A stretch of 64,000 nt of DNA from Gemmatimonadales bacterium (GTDB lineage Bacteria > Gemmatimonadota > Gemmatimonadetes > Gemmatimonadales > GWC2-71-9): positions 186,001 to 250,000 of the forward strand of contig JAWKQM010000006.1 in the NCBI GenBank assembly GCA_041390145.1. The letters run 5' to 3'. Under the pieces are notes generated by a model. That model made no database searches. It saw nothing but the letters and a program-made list of their open reading frames with translations, and was not told the DNA's origin. Both the position numbers and the translations under genes were made by a program. Shown here one piece after another: positions 8,393 through 18,117 of the stretch (position 1 is the first letter of the stretch; the number at the start of each line of letters is the position of its first letter).

Positions 8393-8793
8393 AGGGCCGC
8401 GGCGTGCTTGCCTCGGCACTCTGCCTCATCGCGCTCGGCGCCTGCGCTGGTGACCGGACGCCGCCACCCGAGGCGGCCACGGTCGACTCGACTCCCTCCC
8501 AGAGCACCTTTCCCACGCTGCCCGATTCGCTGGCGCTCGAGGCACCACACGGTGTGACCGTCTGGTTTTCCGGTGCGCGGGTCGGCACCGACTCCGCGGG
8601 GGTGACGTGCATGGAACGAGGGCTGGTCATCGTGCGAGACAGCGGCAGGACGCTCGTCCCGCTGCTCATGACAGGCGCGGCACCGGTGCTGGTCAACGAC
8701 TCCACGATTCGCGCCCGGATCTGGCTGCACTGCCGGCCGGGCAACACCTACGAGGTGAACTTGCGCACCGGCACTCCGACGCGGGTCAAGTGA
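8389..8793 (+). CDS. Small hypothetical lipoprotein
   Basis: The 134-residue product starts at GTG 8389 and has a signal peptide ending in the lipobox LGAC (cysteine about residue 19), so it should be lipidated. A Thr/Pro/Ser-rich linker is followed by a beta-rich domain of about 90 residues with two cysteines. No family was recognised. It overlaps the preceding gene by 4 nt and lies 2 nt before the NlpC/P60 gene. Confidence 0.72.
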   Translation: MKGRGVLASALCLIALGACAGDRTPPPEAATVDSTPSQSTFPTLPDSLALEAPHGVTVWFSGARVGTDSAGVTCMERGLVIVRDSGRTLVPLLMTGAAPVLVNDSTIRARIWLHCRPGNTYEVNLRTGTPTRVK

Positions 8794-8795
8794 GG

Positions 8796-9767
8796 ATGCA
8801 CCCGCGCATGGCTCGGCGGTGGCTGCTGGGTGCGGTCGGCGCCCTCATGCTGCTGCTTGCGGGCCGGGCGGAGGCCCAGGGCATCGGGGCGGGCGTCTCG
8901 TGGTACTCCGGCTCACCGGAGACATACTGGATCTGGAGCATCGGGACGTCGCGGCGGCTCAGTTCCGCACTGTCCACGACCGTCTCCGCCTCCTGGTGGT
9001 CGCCCGAGAACGACGGCGGGGGCGACCTGGTTGGCCTGGGGCTCGACCTGAGCCTCTGGCGCGGGGGCAATCCGGGCCTCTACGTGGTCGGCGGGCTGGG
9101 CGGCGGGTTCGGTTTCAACGGTGCCGACGTGTTCTACGGCAACTATTCCATCGGGCTCGGTTACGACTTCCGGCTCTTCAAGGCGGTTGGGCTGGGAGCG
9201 GAGGCCCGTTGGGTGGGACTGACGCAGGGCGGGAACGAGGGGGTGCAGGTCGGGGTCCGGCTGGGCGGTGGCATGCGACGGAAGACCGCCGCGGCCACGA
9301 CGCCTCCACCGTCTTCGACCACCACCACGAGTTCGACCGCCTCGGCTCCGCCGCCCGGGGTGCCGGGTACTCCCCTGGCGATGTCGGTGGTGGAGACCGC
9401 GCTGGGCGTGATGGGAACGCCGTACGCCTGGGGCGGGACCAGCGCCAACGGGTTCGACTGCTCGGGGTTGATCCAGTACGCATTCGGCGCGCACGGGGTG
9501 ACCCTGCCGAGGACGAGCGCCGACCAGGCGAAGCAGGGGGTGGCGGTCGACAAGAGTCTCGCGGCGCTGGCGCCGGGGGACATCCTGACCTTTTCGAGCG
9601 GGGCGGGGGGCTCCACGGTGTCGCACGTCGGGCTCTACCTGGGTGGCGGCGAGTTCATCCACAGCGCCACGAACGGCGTGCAGAAGAGTGTCCTCAGTGC
9701 CACCGATCCCTACGGCAAGTGGTGGTACGCGCGGTGGGTCGGGGCGCGGCGGGTGGTGGGGGCGTGA
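8796..9767 (+). CDS. Outer-membrane-like domain fused to NlpC/P60 peptidoglycan hydrolase
   Basis: A 323-residue exported protein. A signal peptide (residues 1-28, ending AEAQG) is followed by about 135 residues of alternating Gly/aromatic beta-strands resembling a small outer-membrane barrel, then a Thr/Ser/Pro linker (about 165-190) and an NlpC/P60 domain. The catalytic residues are visible: Cys222 in DCSG, His277 in SHVGLY and His289 in FIHS. Such enzymes usually cut D-Glu/meso-DAP peptide bonds. GTG 8790 and ATG 8808 are alternative starts. A perfect hairpin follows at 9791. The barrel reading is an inference from pattern; the peptidase domain is firm. Confidence 0.85.
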   Translation: MHPRMARRWLLGAVGALMLLLAGRAEAQGIGAGVSWYSGSPETYWIWSIGTSRRLSSALSTTVSASWWSPENDGGGDLVGLGLDLSLWRGGNPGLYVVGGLGGGFGFNGADVFYGNYSIGLGYDFRLFKAVGLGAEARWVGLTQGGNEGVQVGVRLGGGMRRKTAAATTPPPSSTTTTSSTASAPPPGVPGTPLAMSVVETALGVMGTPYAWGGTSANGFDCSGLIQYAFGAHGVTLPRTSADQAKQGVAVDKSLAALAPGDILTFSSGAGGSTVSHVGLYLGGGEFIHSATNGVQKSVLSATDPYGKWWYARWVGARRVVGA

Positions 9768-9790
9768 TCGTGCAACACTGATACGGGGTG

Positions 9791-9812
9791 GGGGCGCGCC
9801 GAGGCGCGCCCC
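9791..9812. terminator. Bidirectional hairpin between convergent genes
   Basis: A perfect 9-bp inverted repeat, arms GGGGCGCGC (9791-9799) and GCGCGCCCC (9804-9812) with a 4-nt loop, sits between the NlpC/P60 gene and the convergent gene whose stop begins at 9814. There is no T-tract, so termination may need Rho or NusG help. Confidence 0.55.
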
Positions 9813-10867
9813 TACTCGTGGTTCATGTGCTCGTGATCCATCCCCTTCATCTCTGAGGGCTTCCCGATCTTCTCCAGCATGGCGATGTCGGCCTCGATGT
9901 CCGGGTTGCTCGGGTCCAGCGCCGGCCACTCCGCCAGGTCGTCGGGGGCGAACGCGCCCGCCATCAGCCCCATCGCACCGCTCGGAATCGTCCTTCCCGT
10001 GACGTTGTTGTAGTCGGCGCGGACCCGGTACTTCCTTCCTGCGGTCAGCTTGAGTCCGTCCCCTCGAATGCCGTAGTACTTCCGCGGCATCTTGAGGAGG
10101 AGGCCGGACGGGGCGGTCTCCGCCTTCAGCATGATGATGGTCTTTCCGCTCTCGACATCCTCCAGCGACACAAACTCCGCGTAGTCATGCACGTGCCCGC
10201 CGATGGCCAGCACCCGGCCGGTCAGCGGCATGGTGAACTCGTAGGTCTTCGACGAGCGTCCCGCGGGGAGGTCGTAGGAGTCGGTGACGCGATTGTAGTT
10301 CACGTCCATGTAAATGGGGAGGATCGTCTTGGGACGGGGCGCCAGGTTCTGCGGGCTCCACGAGAGGCGCACGGTCAGCATGGCCCCCTCGATGTCGGCG
10401 TCGCCGAGGTTGTTCCAGGCGGCGTACATCGCGAGCTGATACCCCGGTTCCATCGGCATACCGATGGTCTTGGGGAGACTGACGCTCCCGGTCTCGGACC
10501 CTGCCGCCACCATCCGCTCGACGGCCGGATAGAGCAGCTGCCGACGATTGAAGTTCATGATGTTGAGGTGGTGGACGAGCTGGCTGCTGAGGGCGCGCCC
10601 GTTCGCATCCGTCACCTCGATGTCAAAGCCGCGGAACCAGGCCTCCATCGGCCACTCGAAGCGGAGCAGGGGGGTGGTGGTGCCGGGCATCTCGTGCATC
10701 ATCCCGTGATCCATGTTCGGTGGCATGTGCGCAATCGTGAAGGGGCCGGCGGTGACCACCACTTCCTTCCGCGAGGAATCGATCGTGACGTGAATCGACG
10801 GGCCCGGGTCCGGTGCCTGGAGCGTCACGAGGGCGGGGGCGAGGAGGGCAAACACCGTGGTCAACAT
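9812..10867 (-). CDS. Secreted Met/His-rich protein with copper-monooxygenase-like histidine pairs
   Basis: Start chosen at ATG 10867 (351 residues), which has an AGGG ribosome-binding site 9 nt upstream and a signal peptide; an upstream ATG at 10912 is also open. I do not recognise the family with certainty. It has His-His at 99-100, His-Val-His at 225-227 and Met299/Met302, close in order and spacing to the copper ligands of peptidylglycine alpha-hydroxylating monooxygenase (HH 107/108, HxH 242/244, Met314). Where that enzyme has His172 in an HY motif, this protein reads MY (Met147). N- and C-terminal stretches are rich in Met and His (MDHGMMHEM, MKGMDHEHMNHE), which fits copper binding. 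The enzyme role is an inference. Confidence 0.6.
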   Translation of the reverse strand: MLTTVFALLAPALVTLQAPDPGPSIHVTIDSSRKEVVVTAGPFTIAHMPPNMDHGMMHEMPGTTTPLLRFEWPMEAWFRGFDIEVTDANGRALSSQLVHHLNIMNFNRRQLLYPAVERMVAAGSETGSVSLPKTIGMPMEPGYQLAMYAAWNNLGDADIEGAMLTVRLSWSPQNLAPRPKTILPIYMDVNYNRVTDSYDLPAGRSSKTYEFTMPLTGRVLAIGGHVHDYAEFVSLEDVESGKTIIMLKAETAPSGLLLKMPRKYYGIRGDGLKLTAGRKYRVRADYNNVTGRTIPSGAMGLMAGAFAPDDLAEWPALDPSNPDIEADIAMLEKIGKPSEMKGMDHEHMNHE

Positions 10868-11030
10868 GGGCGATATCCCTGTCTGGGCCGAAGAGGGTGC
10901 GGGGTGAAGCATAGTGGCAATTGGCAGCGCGAAACAGCGCGACGAAGGTCGGAAATGTCCCTCTGGCAGGCATCAGGTCGCTCCGGCAAACCGAGGACAC
11001 CTGGAATGGAGAAACTCCTGTCATTCTGGC

Positions 11031-11057
11031 TTAGCACTCTGGCCCGTCGATTGCCAA
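11031..11057 (+). promoter_or_regulatory. Upstream CIRCE-like operator (HrcA)
   Basis: TTAGCACTC-N9-GATTGCCAA matches the CIRCE consensus TTAGCACTC-N9-GAGTGCTAA exactly in the left arm and at 7 of 9 positions in the right arm. It ends 16 nt before the -35 box of the groES promoter. CIRCE is the binding site of the heat-shock repressor HrcA; hrcA is not in this window. Confidence 0.7.
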
Positions 11058-11073
11058 ACCGGGGTGCGAACGC

Positions 11074-11101
11074 TTGACATCGGGGGCATTCGGATTACGT
11101 T
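11074..11101 (+). promoter_or_regulatory. groESL promoter
   Basis: A perfect -35 TTGACA (11074-11079), a 16-nt spacer and TACGTT (11096-11101) place the start near 11108, just before the second CIRCE. The gap between the minus-strand gene and groES (10868-11191) otherwise shows only the two CIRCE sites and the groES ribosome-binding site. Confidence 0.75.
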
Positions 11102-11110
11102 TCCGGTGTT

Positions 11111-11137
11111 CTGGCACTCGCGGTGCTTGAGTGCCAA
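11111..11137 (+). promoter_or_regulatory. Downstream CIRCE operator (HrcA)
   Basis: CTGGCACTC-N9-GAGTGCCAA is an almost perfect inverted repeat with 8 paired bases per arm and the canonical 9-nt spacer. It lies at the predicted transcription start of groESL, the usual place for HrcA repression. It begins exactly 80 bp after the upstream CIRCE. Confidence 0.88.
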
Positions 11138-11191
11138 TCTGTTGCCGCATCATACTTTACACCACCACATTCACGTTGCTGGAGGCAGGAC

Positions 11192-11506
11192 ATGTCCACT
11201 GCGACCAAGAGCAAGACGAAGGTCAGCATCAAGCCGCTCGAAGACCGCGTCGTCATCATGCCATCGGATGAGACCGAGAGCATGCGCGGCGGGTTGTACA
11301 TCCCCGACACCGCCAAGGAAAAGCCGACCCAGGGTTCCGTGATCGCCGTCGGTCCGGGCCGGATGGACAAGGGCGCGCGGGTCCCGATGGACCTGGCCGT
11401 GGGTGACAAGGTCATCTATGGCAAGTACAGCGGCACGCCGTTCCAGCTTGGGGACGACGAAGTCATCATCATCAAGGCCTCGGACATCCTCGCCAAGATT
11501 GGCTGA
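11192..11506 (+). CDS. groES: Co-chaperonin GroES
   Basis: The heptameric lid of the GroEL chamber, 104 residues, cytoplasmic. The N-terminus has a short basic extension before VSIKPLEDRVVI, then the mobile loop (SMRGGLYIPD) and the family ending DDEVIIIKASDILAKI. ATG 11192 is chosen because GGAGG lies 6 nt upstream and because the extension upstream of it does not resemble GroES. It is the first gene of groES-groEL, under a TTGACA promoter flanked by two CIRCE sites, so HrcA heat-shock control is expected. Confidence 0.97.
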   Translation: MSTATKSKTKVSIKPLEDRVVIMPSDETESMRGGLYIPDTAKEKPTQGSVIAVGPGRMDKGARVPMDLAVGDKVIYGKYSGTPFQLGDDEVIIIKASDILAKIG

Positions 11507-11538
11507 GCGTCCGTAACACATTCCAGGAGAGTCACGAC

Positions 11539-13170
<1,632 letters not shown>

Positions 13171-13194
13171 TCCCGACCAGCATCAGCGGACGAG

Positions 13195-13225
13195 GCGGGC
13201 GCACTCCGGTGCGCCCGCTTTGTTT
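13195..13225 (+). terminator. Intrinsic terminator of groESL
   Basis: A 10-bp perfect stem (GCGGGCGCAC at 13195-13204, GTGCGCCCGC at 13209-13218) with a 4-nt loop is followed by TTTGTTTT. This is a textbook rho-independent terminator 24 nt after the groEL stop. Confidence 0.9.
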
Positions 13226-13276
13226 TCTGGTTATTGTTGATGCATGACTCTTGACCCCAACAAGGTGAATCGCGCC

Positions 13277-13666
13277 ATGCGCTTTGGAATAGCAGTGCTC
13301 GCCGCCGTCGCCCTCGTGCCCGCCGGCGCCACCGCCCAGACGAAGTCTGCCACCGGCCCCGCCGTGGAGGGGACGTGGCAGGTCGACGCCTCCTCCGTGG
13401 CCGGCAAGGGACCTCGCGAAGTGATCATCCGCGCCGACAGCAGCGCGTCCTGGGGGAAGGAAACGGTGCGCTGGCGCCTCCCCGAGGAGAACCGGATCAT
13501 GATCGCCCTCGGCGGCGAGTGGGAGACCTACCGGATGAAGCTCAAGGGCGACAAGCTCACGCTCTCCGGTGGCGATCTCAGTGAGCCGATCACCCTCAAG
13601 CGGACCGGTCCGCCGACCCCCCGGCCGGACAGCATTCCGGTGCCACCCGATCCCGACACGGAATAG
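13277..13666 (+). CDS. Small secreted protein of unknown function
   Basis: A 129-residue protein with a signal peptide (residues 1-21, ending ATAQ). The mature part is beta-rich, beginning VEGTWQVD and alternating charged and hydrophobic residues as in small lipocalin-like folds, and ends in a Pro/Asp-rich tail. ATG 13277 is preferred because AAGGTG lies 8 nt before it. An in-frame ATG at 13244 has a TATTGT box 6 nt upstream and could be a leaderless start, adding 11 residues. A strong terminator follows. Confidence 0.75.
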   Translation: MRFGIAVLAAVALVPAGATAQTKSATGPAVEGTWQVDASSVAGKGPREVIIRADSSASWGKETVRWRLPEENRIMIALGGEWETYRMKLKGDKLTLSGGDLSEPITLKRTGPPTPRPDSIPVPPDPDTE

Positions 13667-13700
13667 GGCTCGCAGATCGCCGGAATGAGCAGGGAAGCAT

Positions 13701-13729
13701 GGGGGCGACCAGGCGGTCGCCCCCTTTTT
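13701..13729 (+). terminator. Intrinsic terminator
   Basis: A 10-bp perfect stem (GGGGGCGACC at 13701-13710, GGTCGCCCCC at 13715-13724), loop AGGC, then five Ts. The same 10-nt arm recurs in the hairpin at 14551. Confidence 0.92.
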
Positions 13730-13871
13730 CGTGGTGCCCTAACAGACTGTCCAAAAATGACTTAGGAGGGGTTGCCGGAACCTGGCCTGGCCGGACTGAG
13801 TCTTGCACAGCCGAAGCATGTCCCTCGCGCTCGGGGCCCTCACCCGACCGCGACTCACGCTGGAGGATTGC

Positions 13872-14525
13872 ATGCTTCGCCTTCGTCAGTTGACAGTGGC
13901 CGCGGGCCTGGTGCTTGGCGCCGCCGCACCCGTGAGTGCCCAGGTCTCGTTCAGTCCGACCATCGGCGCGTACCTGCCGACGTCGAACATCGCCGATATC
14001 GTCGTCGGCACCGACAGCATCGCGAATTTCAAGCAGGATGTCGGCCTGGCCCTCGGCGCCAACCTCGGCGTGGGCCTCAGTTCCCGCGTCGGGCTCATGT
14101 TTGCCGGGTCGTATGTTCCGAGCCAGTTGAGCGGCACCATCGGCGGCGACGGGACCTGGTCCCAGTCCGACGCCAACCTCTTCTTCGGCAACGCCAACGT
14201 GACCGTCTACCTCATCAAGCCGACGAGCCCCGTCTGGATTTCGTTGAGTGGGGGCGGCAGCATGGTGAGCCGGAGCGGGCAGGCCTACGACGGCTGGACC
14301 GGCACCACCGACTTCGGTGGACTGGCCGGCGCCACGATCGGTTTCAATCTCGGTATCGTGAATCTCAACGTGTCGGCCACCGACTACATCTACGGTGCGC
14401 AGTTCAGCAACGGGCTCGTCGAGACGAGCGAGGCGATGCAGAACGACATTCTCCTCGGCCTCGGTCTCGGCATCCCGCTCGGCGGGAAGAAGCCGCAGGC
14501 CAGCAGCCAGGCGTTCCAGCAGTAG
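13872..14525 (+). CDS. Outer-membrane beta-barrel-like protein
   Basis: A 217-residue exported protein. GGAGG lies 5 nt before ATG 13872, and the first 24 residues form a signal peptide ending VSAQ. The mature sequence alternates Gly, aromatic and polar residues in about eight strands (for example VGLMFAGSYV, VWISLSGGGSMV), as in OmpA- or OmpW-like barrels. The C-terminus is a short Gln/Ser/Lys tail rather than a terminal aromatic. No specific family was recognised. The region 13731-13871 upstream holds no gene and no clear promoter. Confidence 0.78.
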   Translation: MLRLRQLTVAAGLVLGAAAPVSAQVSFSPTIGAYLPTSNIADIVVGTDSIANFKQDVGLALGANLGVGLSSRVGLMFAGSYVPSQLSGTIGGDGTWSQSDANLFFGNANVTVYLIKPTSPVWISLSGGGSMVSRSGQAYDGWTGTTDFGGLAGATIGFNLGIVNLNVSATDYIYGAQFSNGLVETSEAMQNDILLGLGLGIPLGGKKPQASSQAFQQ

Positions 14526-14550
14526 GCTGGCTCCACCGCCGACATGCGAA

Positions 14551-14576
14551 CGGGGGCGACCATCCGGTCGCCCCCG
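14551..14576. terminator. Hairpin between convergent genes
   Basis: An 11-bp perfect stem (14551-14561 with 14566-14576), loop ATCC, lies between a plus-strand and a minus-strand gene. Ten bases of each arm are identical to the 13701 terminator. No T-tract follows on the plus strand. Confidence 0.65.
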
Positions 14577-14583
14577 TGTGCGT

Positions 14584-16143
14584 TCAGTAGCGCCCGGCGA
14601 ATTTGGGCCACAGCGCCTGGATCGTGGTCTTCGGTTGTCGGCCTACCAGCACCTGGAGAGATTGCTCTTCCGGCACGCCCCATGGATTGCTGATCTGCGC
14701 GGCGATTTCCACCGAGTCCGCGAACTTGCGGAGTCCCTCCGGCTTGTCCCCAATCACGATCACCACCTCACCCGGCAGCGTCCCCGGACCAAAATGCCAG
14801 TAGGTCCCGGCGGCGGAAATCGCGGGGGGCAGCCCAAGCGCAGGGCCATACAGGTCCAGCGCCCCGGCCTCGCCGTAGTTGTCGGCGACGATGACCGCCT
14901 GGGCCCGCTCCTCGGCCGGCAGCGCGTGGTACACCGACGCCACGGTATCGACGATGGCCTTCCAGCCGAGCATGTCGGCGTAGTCCTGAGGGAGGGGGAG
15001 CATTTCACCGACGTTGGTGGTGACCGTCGCACTCACCCCCGAGCCCGCCGCATAGTGCGCCATTCGTGCCGGCGGGAGGATGGGAAGCCCGAACGGAAGG
15101 GCCACCAGGCCGTAGGCAAGCAGCGCGGCGACGGTCCCCCAACGCAGCGGGCGCGTCCACCTGCCGTTCCCGACGCCTTCAACCAGCACCGCCCCGGCCG
15201 CCCACAGGACCGGGTAGATCGGCCCGATGTAGTACGACTTCCCGTGGAGGGCCAGCAGCAGGAGAAAACTTGCCAGGGTGGCGATGCCGACGATCCGGGC
15301 GTCCCGAAGGCGTGTCGTCGTGAGGAGGGCAATCATGCCGACGATGGCAAGGAGAAACGCCGGGCCGAGGAGGACTTGCCCGGTGAGAAAGTCGGCGACA
15401 CCGACGCGGTCCAGCTGGACCGCCTGCAGCTGCGCCATCTGCTGCCGCAGCGGCCATCCGAGCCGAATCTGACCGACAAGGCTCGCGGAACCGATCAGCA
15501 GCGCGGCGGCCACCGCCAGCCAGGGGCGGGGTGAGGCGAGTCGCCGCCGCCACGCCGGGAGTGCCAGCACCCCAACGACGACGCCAACGGCAAAGAACCC
15601 GATGCTGAACTTCGTCAGCAGGCCGAGCCCGACGACGACGGCGGCGAAGGCCCAGGACCGGTCTCGGTTGTCCGTGCTCAGCCGGAGGAGCGCGATATAC
15701 CCCAGGGTCCACCAGAGCTGGTCGAACACCACAGGCTGGAAGAGGGTGCCGGCGCGGAGGAAGAGGGGGCTGGTGGCGACGGCGAGTGCCGCCACCCCCT
15801 GTGCCCAAGCCCCGCCACCGAGGCGCCGTGCCGTCCATCCCGCCAGGACGATGAGCGCCGAACAGGCCAGTGCCGAAGAGAGGCGCACGCTCCACGGCGC
15901 CAGTCCGCCACCCAACCATTGAGTCAGGCGGGCCACCGCGGCGATGAAGGGGGGGAAGTCCATCCGCCACCACTGCAGGTGGCGCCCCATGGCGAGGTAA
16001 AGAAATTCGTCCCGGTGAAACTCGTATGGCCCGAAGCCGCTGGCAGCGACGTGGGCGACCAGGACGGCAATTGCAGTTGCCCACACGACCCACACAAGGG
16101 GGCGCACTGTGCCCGGGCGGGACCTCGCCGCCTGCTCAGGCAA
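14584..16143 (-). CDS. GT39/ArnT-like membrane glycosyltransferase
   Basis: A 519-residue protein with about ten to twelve hydrophobic helices and a soluble C-terminal domain of about 150 residues. The first periplasmic loop reads YEFHRDEFLYL, matching the acidic DE of PMT_2/ArnT-type (GT-C) enzymes that move a sugar from a polyprenyl phosphate to a periplasmic acceptor. Its start is TTG 16143, overlapping the YycJ-like gene by 8 nt. It is the last gene of an operon that makes activated mannose, so a mannosyl or related sugar donor is possible, but this is an inference. Confidence 0.75.
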   Translation of the reverse strand: MPEQAARSRPGTVRPLVWVVWATAIAVLVAHVAASGFGPYEFHRDEFLYLAMGRHLQWWRMDFPPFIAAVARLTQWLGGGLAPWSVRLSSALACSALIVLAGWTARRLGGGAWAQGVAALAVATSPLFLRAGTLFQPVVFDQLWWTLGYIALLRLSTDNRDRSWAFAAVVVGLGLLTKFSIGFFAVGVVVGVLALPAWRRRLASPRPWLAVAAALLIGSASLVGQIRLGWPLRQQMAQLQAVQLDRVGVADFLTGQVLLGPAFLLAIVGMIALLTTTRLRDARIVGIATLASFLLLLALHGKSYYIGPIYPVLWAAGAVLVEGVGNGRWTRPLRWGTVAALLAYGLVALPFGLPILPPARMAHYAAGSGVSATVTTNVGEMLPLPQDYADMLGWKAIVDTVASVYHALPAEERAQAVIVADNYGEAGALDLYGPALGLPPAISAAGTYWHFGPGTLPGEVVIVIGDKPEGLRKFADSVEIAAQISNPWGVPEEQSLQVLVGRQPKTTIQALWPKFAGRY

Positions 16144-16945
16144 TGGTCGGTGAGGTGATCGGCGGCGTCCGGCCGGCGAATTCGAATGGTCCTGTCGCGT
16201 CGTCCTGCCCCGCGACGTGCAGCTCGCCGGTGAATCCGGCCGCTTCGAGCGCGGGCGCGACGGCCCCGTGCGCGTGGTCGCGCGTGTTGCACCGGGCGCT
16301 CAGGTGCGCCAGCACGACGACGGCGAGGTCGGGGTGGACGAGGTCGGCAAGAAGTTCGGCTGCCACCCGGTTGGAGAGGTGCCCGCCGGCCCCCGCGATG
16401 CGCTGCTGGACCACGGGCGGATATCCGCTGGTACGCAGCAGCACGTCGTCATGGTTGGCCTCGAGGACCAGCGCCGTGCGCGCCCGCAGGAGGTACCGCA
16501 CGGCCGCGGTCGGCCGGCCGAGGTCGTAGGCGACGCCGATGCTTGCGGTCGAGGTGGAGATGGCGAGCGCCACCGGCTCCATCGCGTCGTGGCTCGTTTC
16601 GGCTGAATCGATCCGGAAGGGCCCGAGCTCGACGGTGGTGGTCATCGAGAGCGGGGCGTGCCGTGCCTTGCCCAGTTTGTCGCGCAGGCGGGCCCAGGTG
16701 CCACCGCTGCAGACGATGGGCGCGTCGAGGTCGCGGGCGAGGAGGGGGGCGCCGGAGGTGTGATCGCCGTGCTCGTGGGTCAGCGCGATGCCGACGACCC
16801 GATCGAGCGAGACGCCCGCCGCGGCGGCGCGGCGGCGGATTTCCCTGGCGCTGAATCCCACGTCCACCAGGAGCGTGTCACCGTTGTGCTCGATGGCGAG
16901 GGCGTTTCCCTTGGAGCCGGAGCCGAGGACAACGAGTCGGGTCAC
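16136..16945 (-). CDS. MBL-fold metallohydrolase, YycJ/WalJ-like
   Basis: A 269-residue metallo-beta-lactamase-fold protein. It has LGSGSKGNAL at the N-terminus, the metal motif THEHGDH near residue 56, and GHLSN with a later AHLS, as in YycJ/WalJ exonuclease-like proteins. The substrate cannot be told from sequence. It starts with GTG 16945, overlapping the preceding gene by 4 nt, and ends inside the start of the GT39-like gene, so it is translated within the same operon. Confidence 0.82.
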   Translation of the reverse strand: MTRLVVLGSGSKGNALAIEHNGDTLLVDVGFSAREIRRRAAAAGVSLDRVVGIALTHEHGDHTSGAPLLARDLDAPIVCSGGTWARLRDKLGKARHAPLSMTTTVELGPFRIDSAETSHDAMEPVALAISTSTASIGVAYDLGRPTAAVRYLLRARTALVLEANHDDVLLRTSGYPPVVQQRIAGAGGHLSNRVAAELLADLVHPDLAVVVLAHLSARCNTRDHAHGAVAPALEAAGFTGELHVAGQDDATGPFEFAGRTPPITSPTIA

Positions 16946-18117
16946 GACCCCGTCAGCCGCCGGTAGGTCGCGGAGAGCGCCGCCGACCGTTCGGGGGTGA
17001 GCTCCACCTGGCGACGGGGGAACACCCGGCCGGCGATTTCGAGGAAGCCCGTCTCGGTCACCCGTTCCTCCCCGACCATGCCCCAGGCGAAGGGTGGCAC
17101 TGACTTGGGGACCGGGCCGCCGAAGACGTTGGCCCCGGCGCCCACAATGGTGCCGGTGCTCAGCATCGTGCCGATGGCCGTCTTGGCGTGATCGGCGATC
17201 AGGCTCCCGAGAAACATGCGACCGGTCTCGATCCGCTCGCCGGATGGTTCCAAACGGATTTCACCGTAGGTGTTCTTCAGGTTGGATGTCGTGGTGCCGG
17301 CACCAAGATTGACCCAGGCGCCGAGGACGCTGTGTCCAACGAATCCGTCGTGGGCCTTGTTGACATAGCCGTGGAAGACCGATGCGCTGACTTCGCCCCG
17401 GACCCGGCACTGCGGGCCGAAGACCGACCCGCGCACATCGCCGCCGAGGATGACGGTCTGGGGGCCGACATAGAGCGGACCTTCGAGCCGTGCGCCGCTG
17501 CGTACCTGCGCGCCCTCATCGATGATGATCCCGCCGCCGCGGGTATCGAAGACGACGCCCGGCTCCACGAATCCGCCCAGGATGACGACTTCCGTCGGCT
17601 CGCCAATGACGATGGAGCCGCCCGGCAGGTCGTCGCCGCGATTGGCCAGGAGATCGGCGCAGTCGGCGGGGAGCAGGTGCTCGAGCGCGGTCAGGATGTC
17701 GTAGGCACCGTGGAGCAGGATCCCGTCGATTTCCTGGGCGTCGCCCTCGTCGTGGGGGGCGGTCCACTCTTCGCCGTCGGCCACCAGCCAGGCCACCGTC
17801 TCACCCTCGTGCGTCAGGCGCCGTGCCGCCGGGTCGAGCTCGAGCGGCTCCCCAGTGGGGGCAAACCAGCTGGCCGCCACGATGCACGGCCCCTGCACGG
17901 GGGCCATCGGCTGCACCGGCGGTTCCGCGCCCTCGAAGAAGCCGGCGCAGTGGTCCCCGAGAATGAGGGCGGTTTCCGCGTCGAAGAACCCCTCCCACCG
18001 GTCGCGGATGCGCCAGATACCGGCGCGGAGTTCCGCCACCGGCCGCACGCCGGCGAAGGGAGCCCAGGCGGCCCCGGGAGCGATCGGCTCAAGCAGGTAG
18101 AGTGGCCGGTCAGACAT
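16942..18117 (-). CDS. GlmU-like sugar nucleotidyltransferase with left-handed beta-helix
   Basis: A 391-residue protein. The N-terminal about 160 residues resemble the NTP_transf_4 domain of bacteroidetal GlmU-like proteins; the C-terminal half is a left-handed parallel beta-helix with hexapeptide repeats (VILGGFVEPGVVFD, GSVFGPQCRVRG) and ends near NLGAGTTTSNLKNTYG. Together these suggest acetylation and uridylylation of an amino sugar phosphate. ATG 18117 has GAGG 6 nt upstream; GTG 18120 is one codon earlier. It overlaps manC by 8 nt. The exact substrate is not certain. Confidence 0.8.
   Translation of the reverse strand: MSDRPLYLLEPIAPGAAWAPFAGVRPVAELRAGIWRIRDRWEGFFDAETALILGDHCAGFFEGAEPPVQPMAPVQGPCIVAASWFAPTGEPLELDPAARRLTHEGETVAWLVADGEEWTAPHDEGDAQEIDGILLHGAYDILTALEHLLPADCADLLANRGDDLPGGSIVIGEPTEVVILGGFVEPGVVFDTRGGGIIIDEGAQVRSGARLEGPLYVGPQTVILGGDVRGSVFGPQCRVRGEVSASVFHGYVNKAHDGFVGHSVLGAWVNLGAGTTTSNLKNTYGEIRLEPSGERIETGRMFLGSLIADHAKTAIGTMLSTGTIVGAGANVFGGPVPKSVPPFAWGMVGEERVTETGFLEIAGRVFPRRQVELTPERSAALSATYRRLTGS

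Noticed and set aside
10860..10980. A promoter for the minus-strand gene at 10867 (TATGCT near 10910)
   Set aside because: No acceptable -35 at 16-18 nt; I could not support it.
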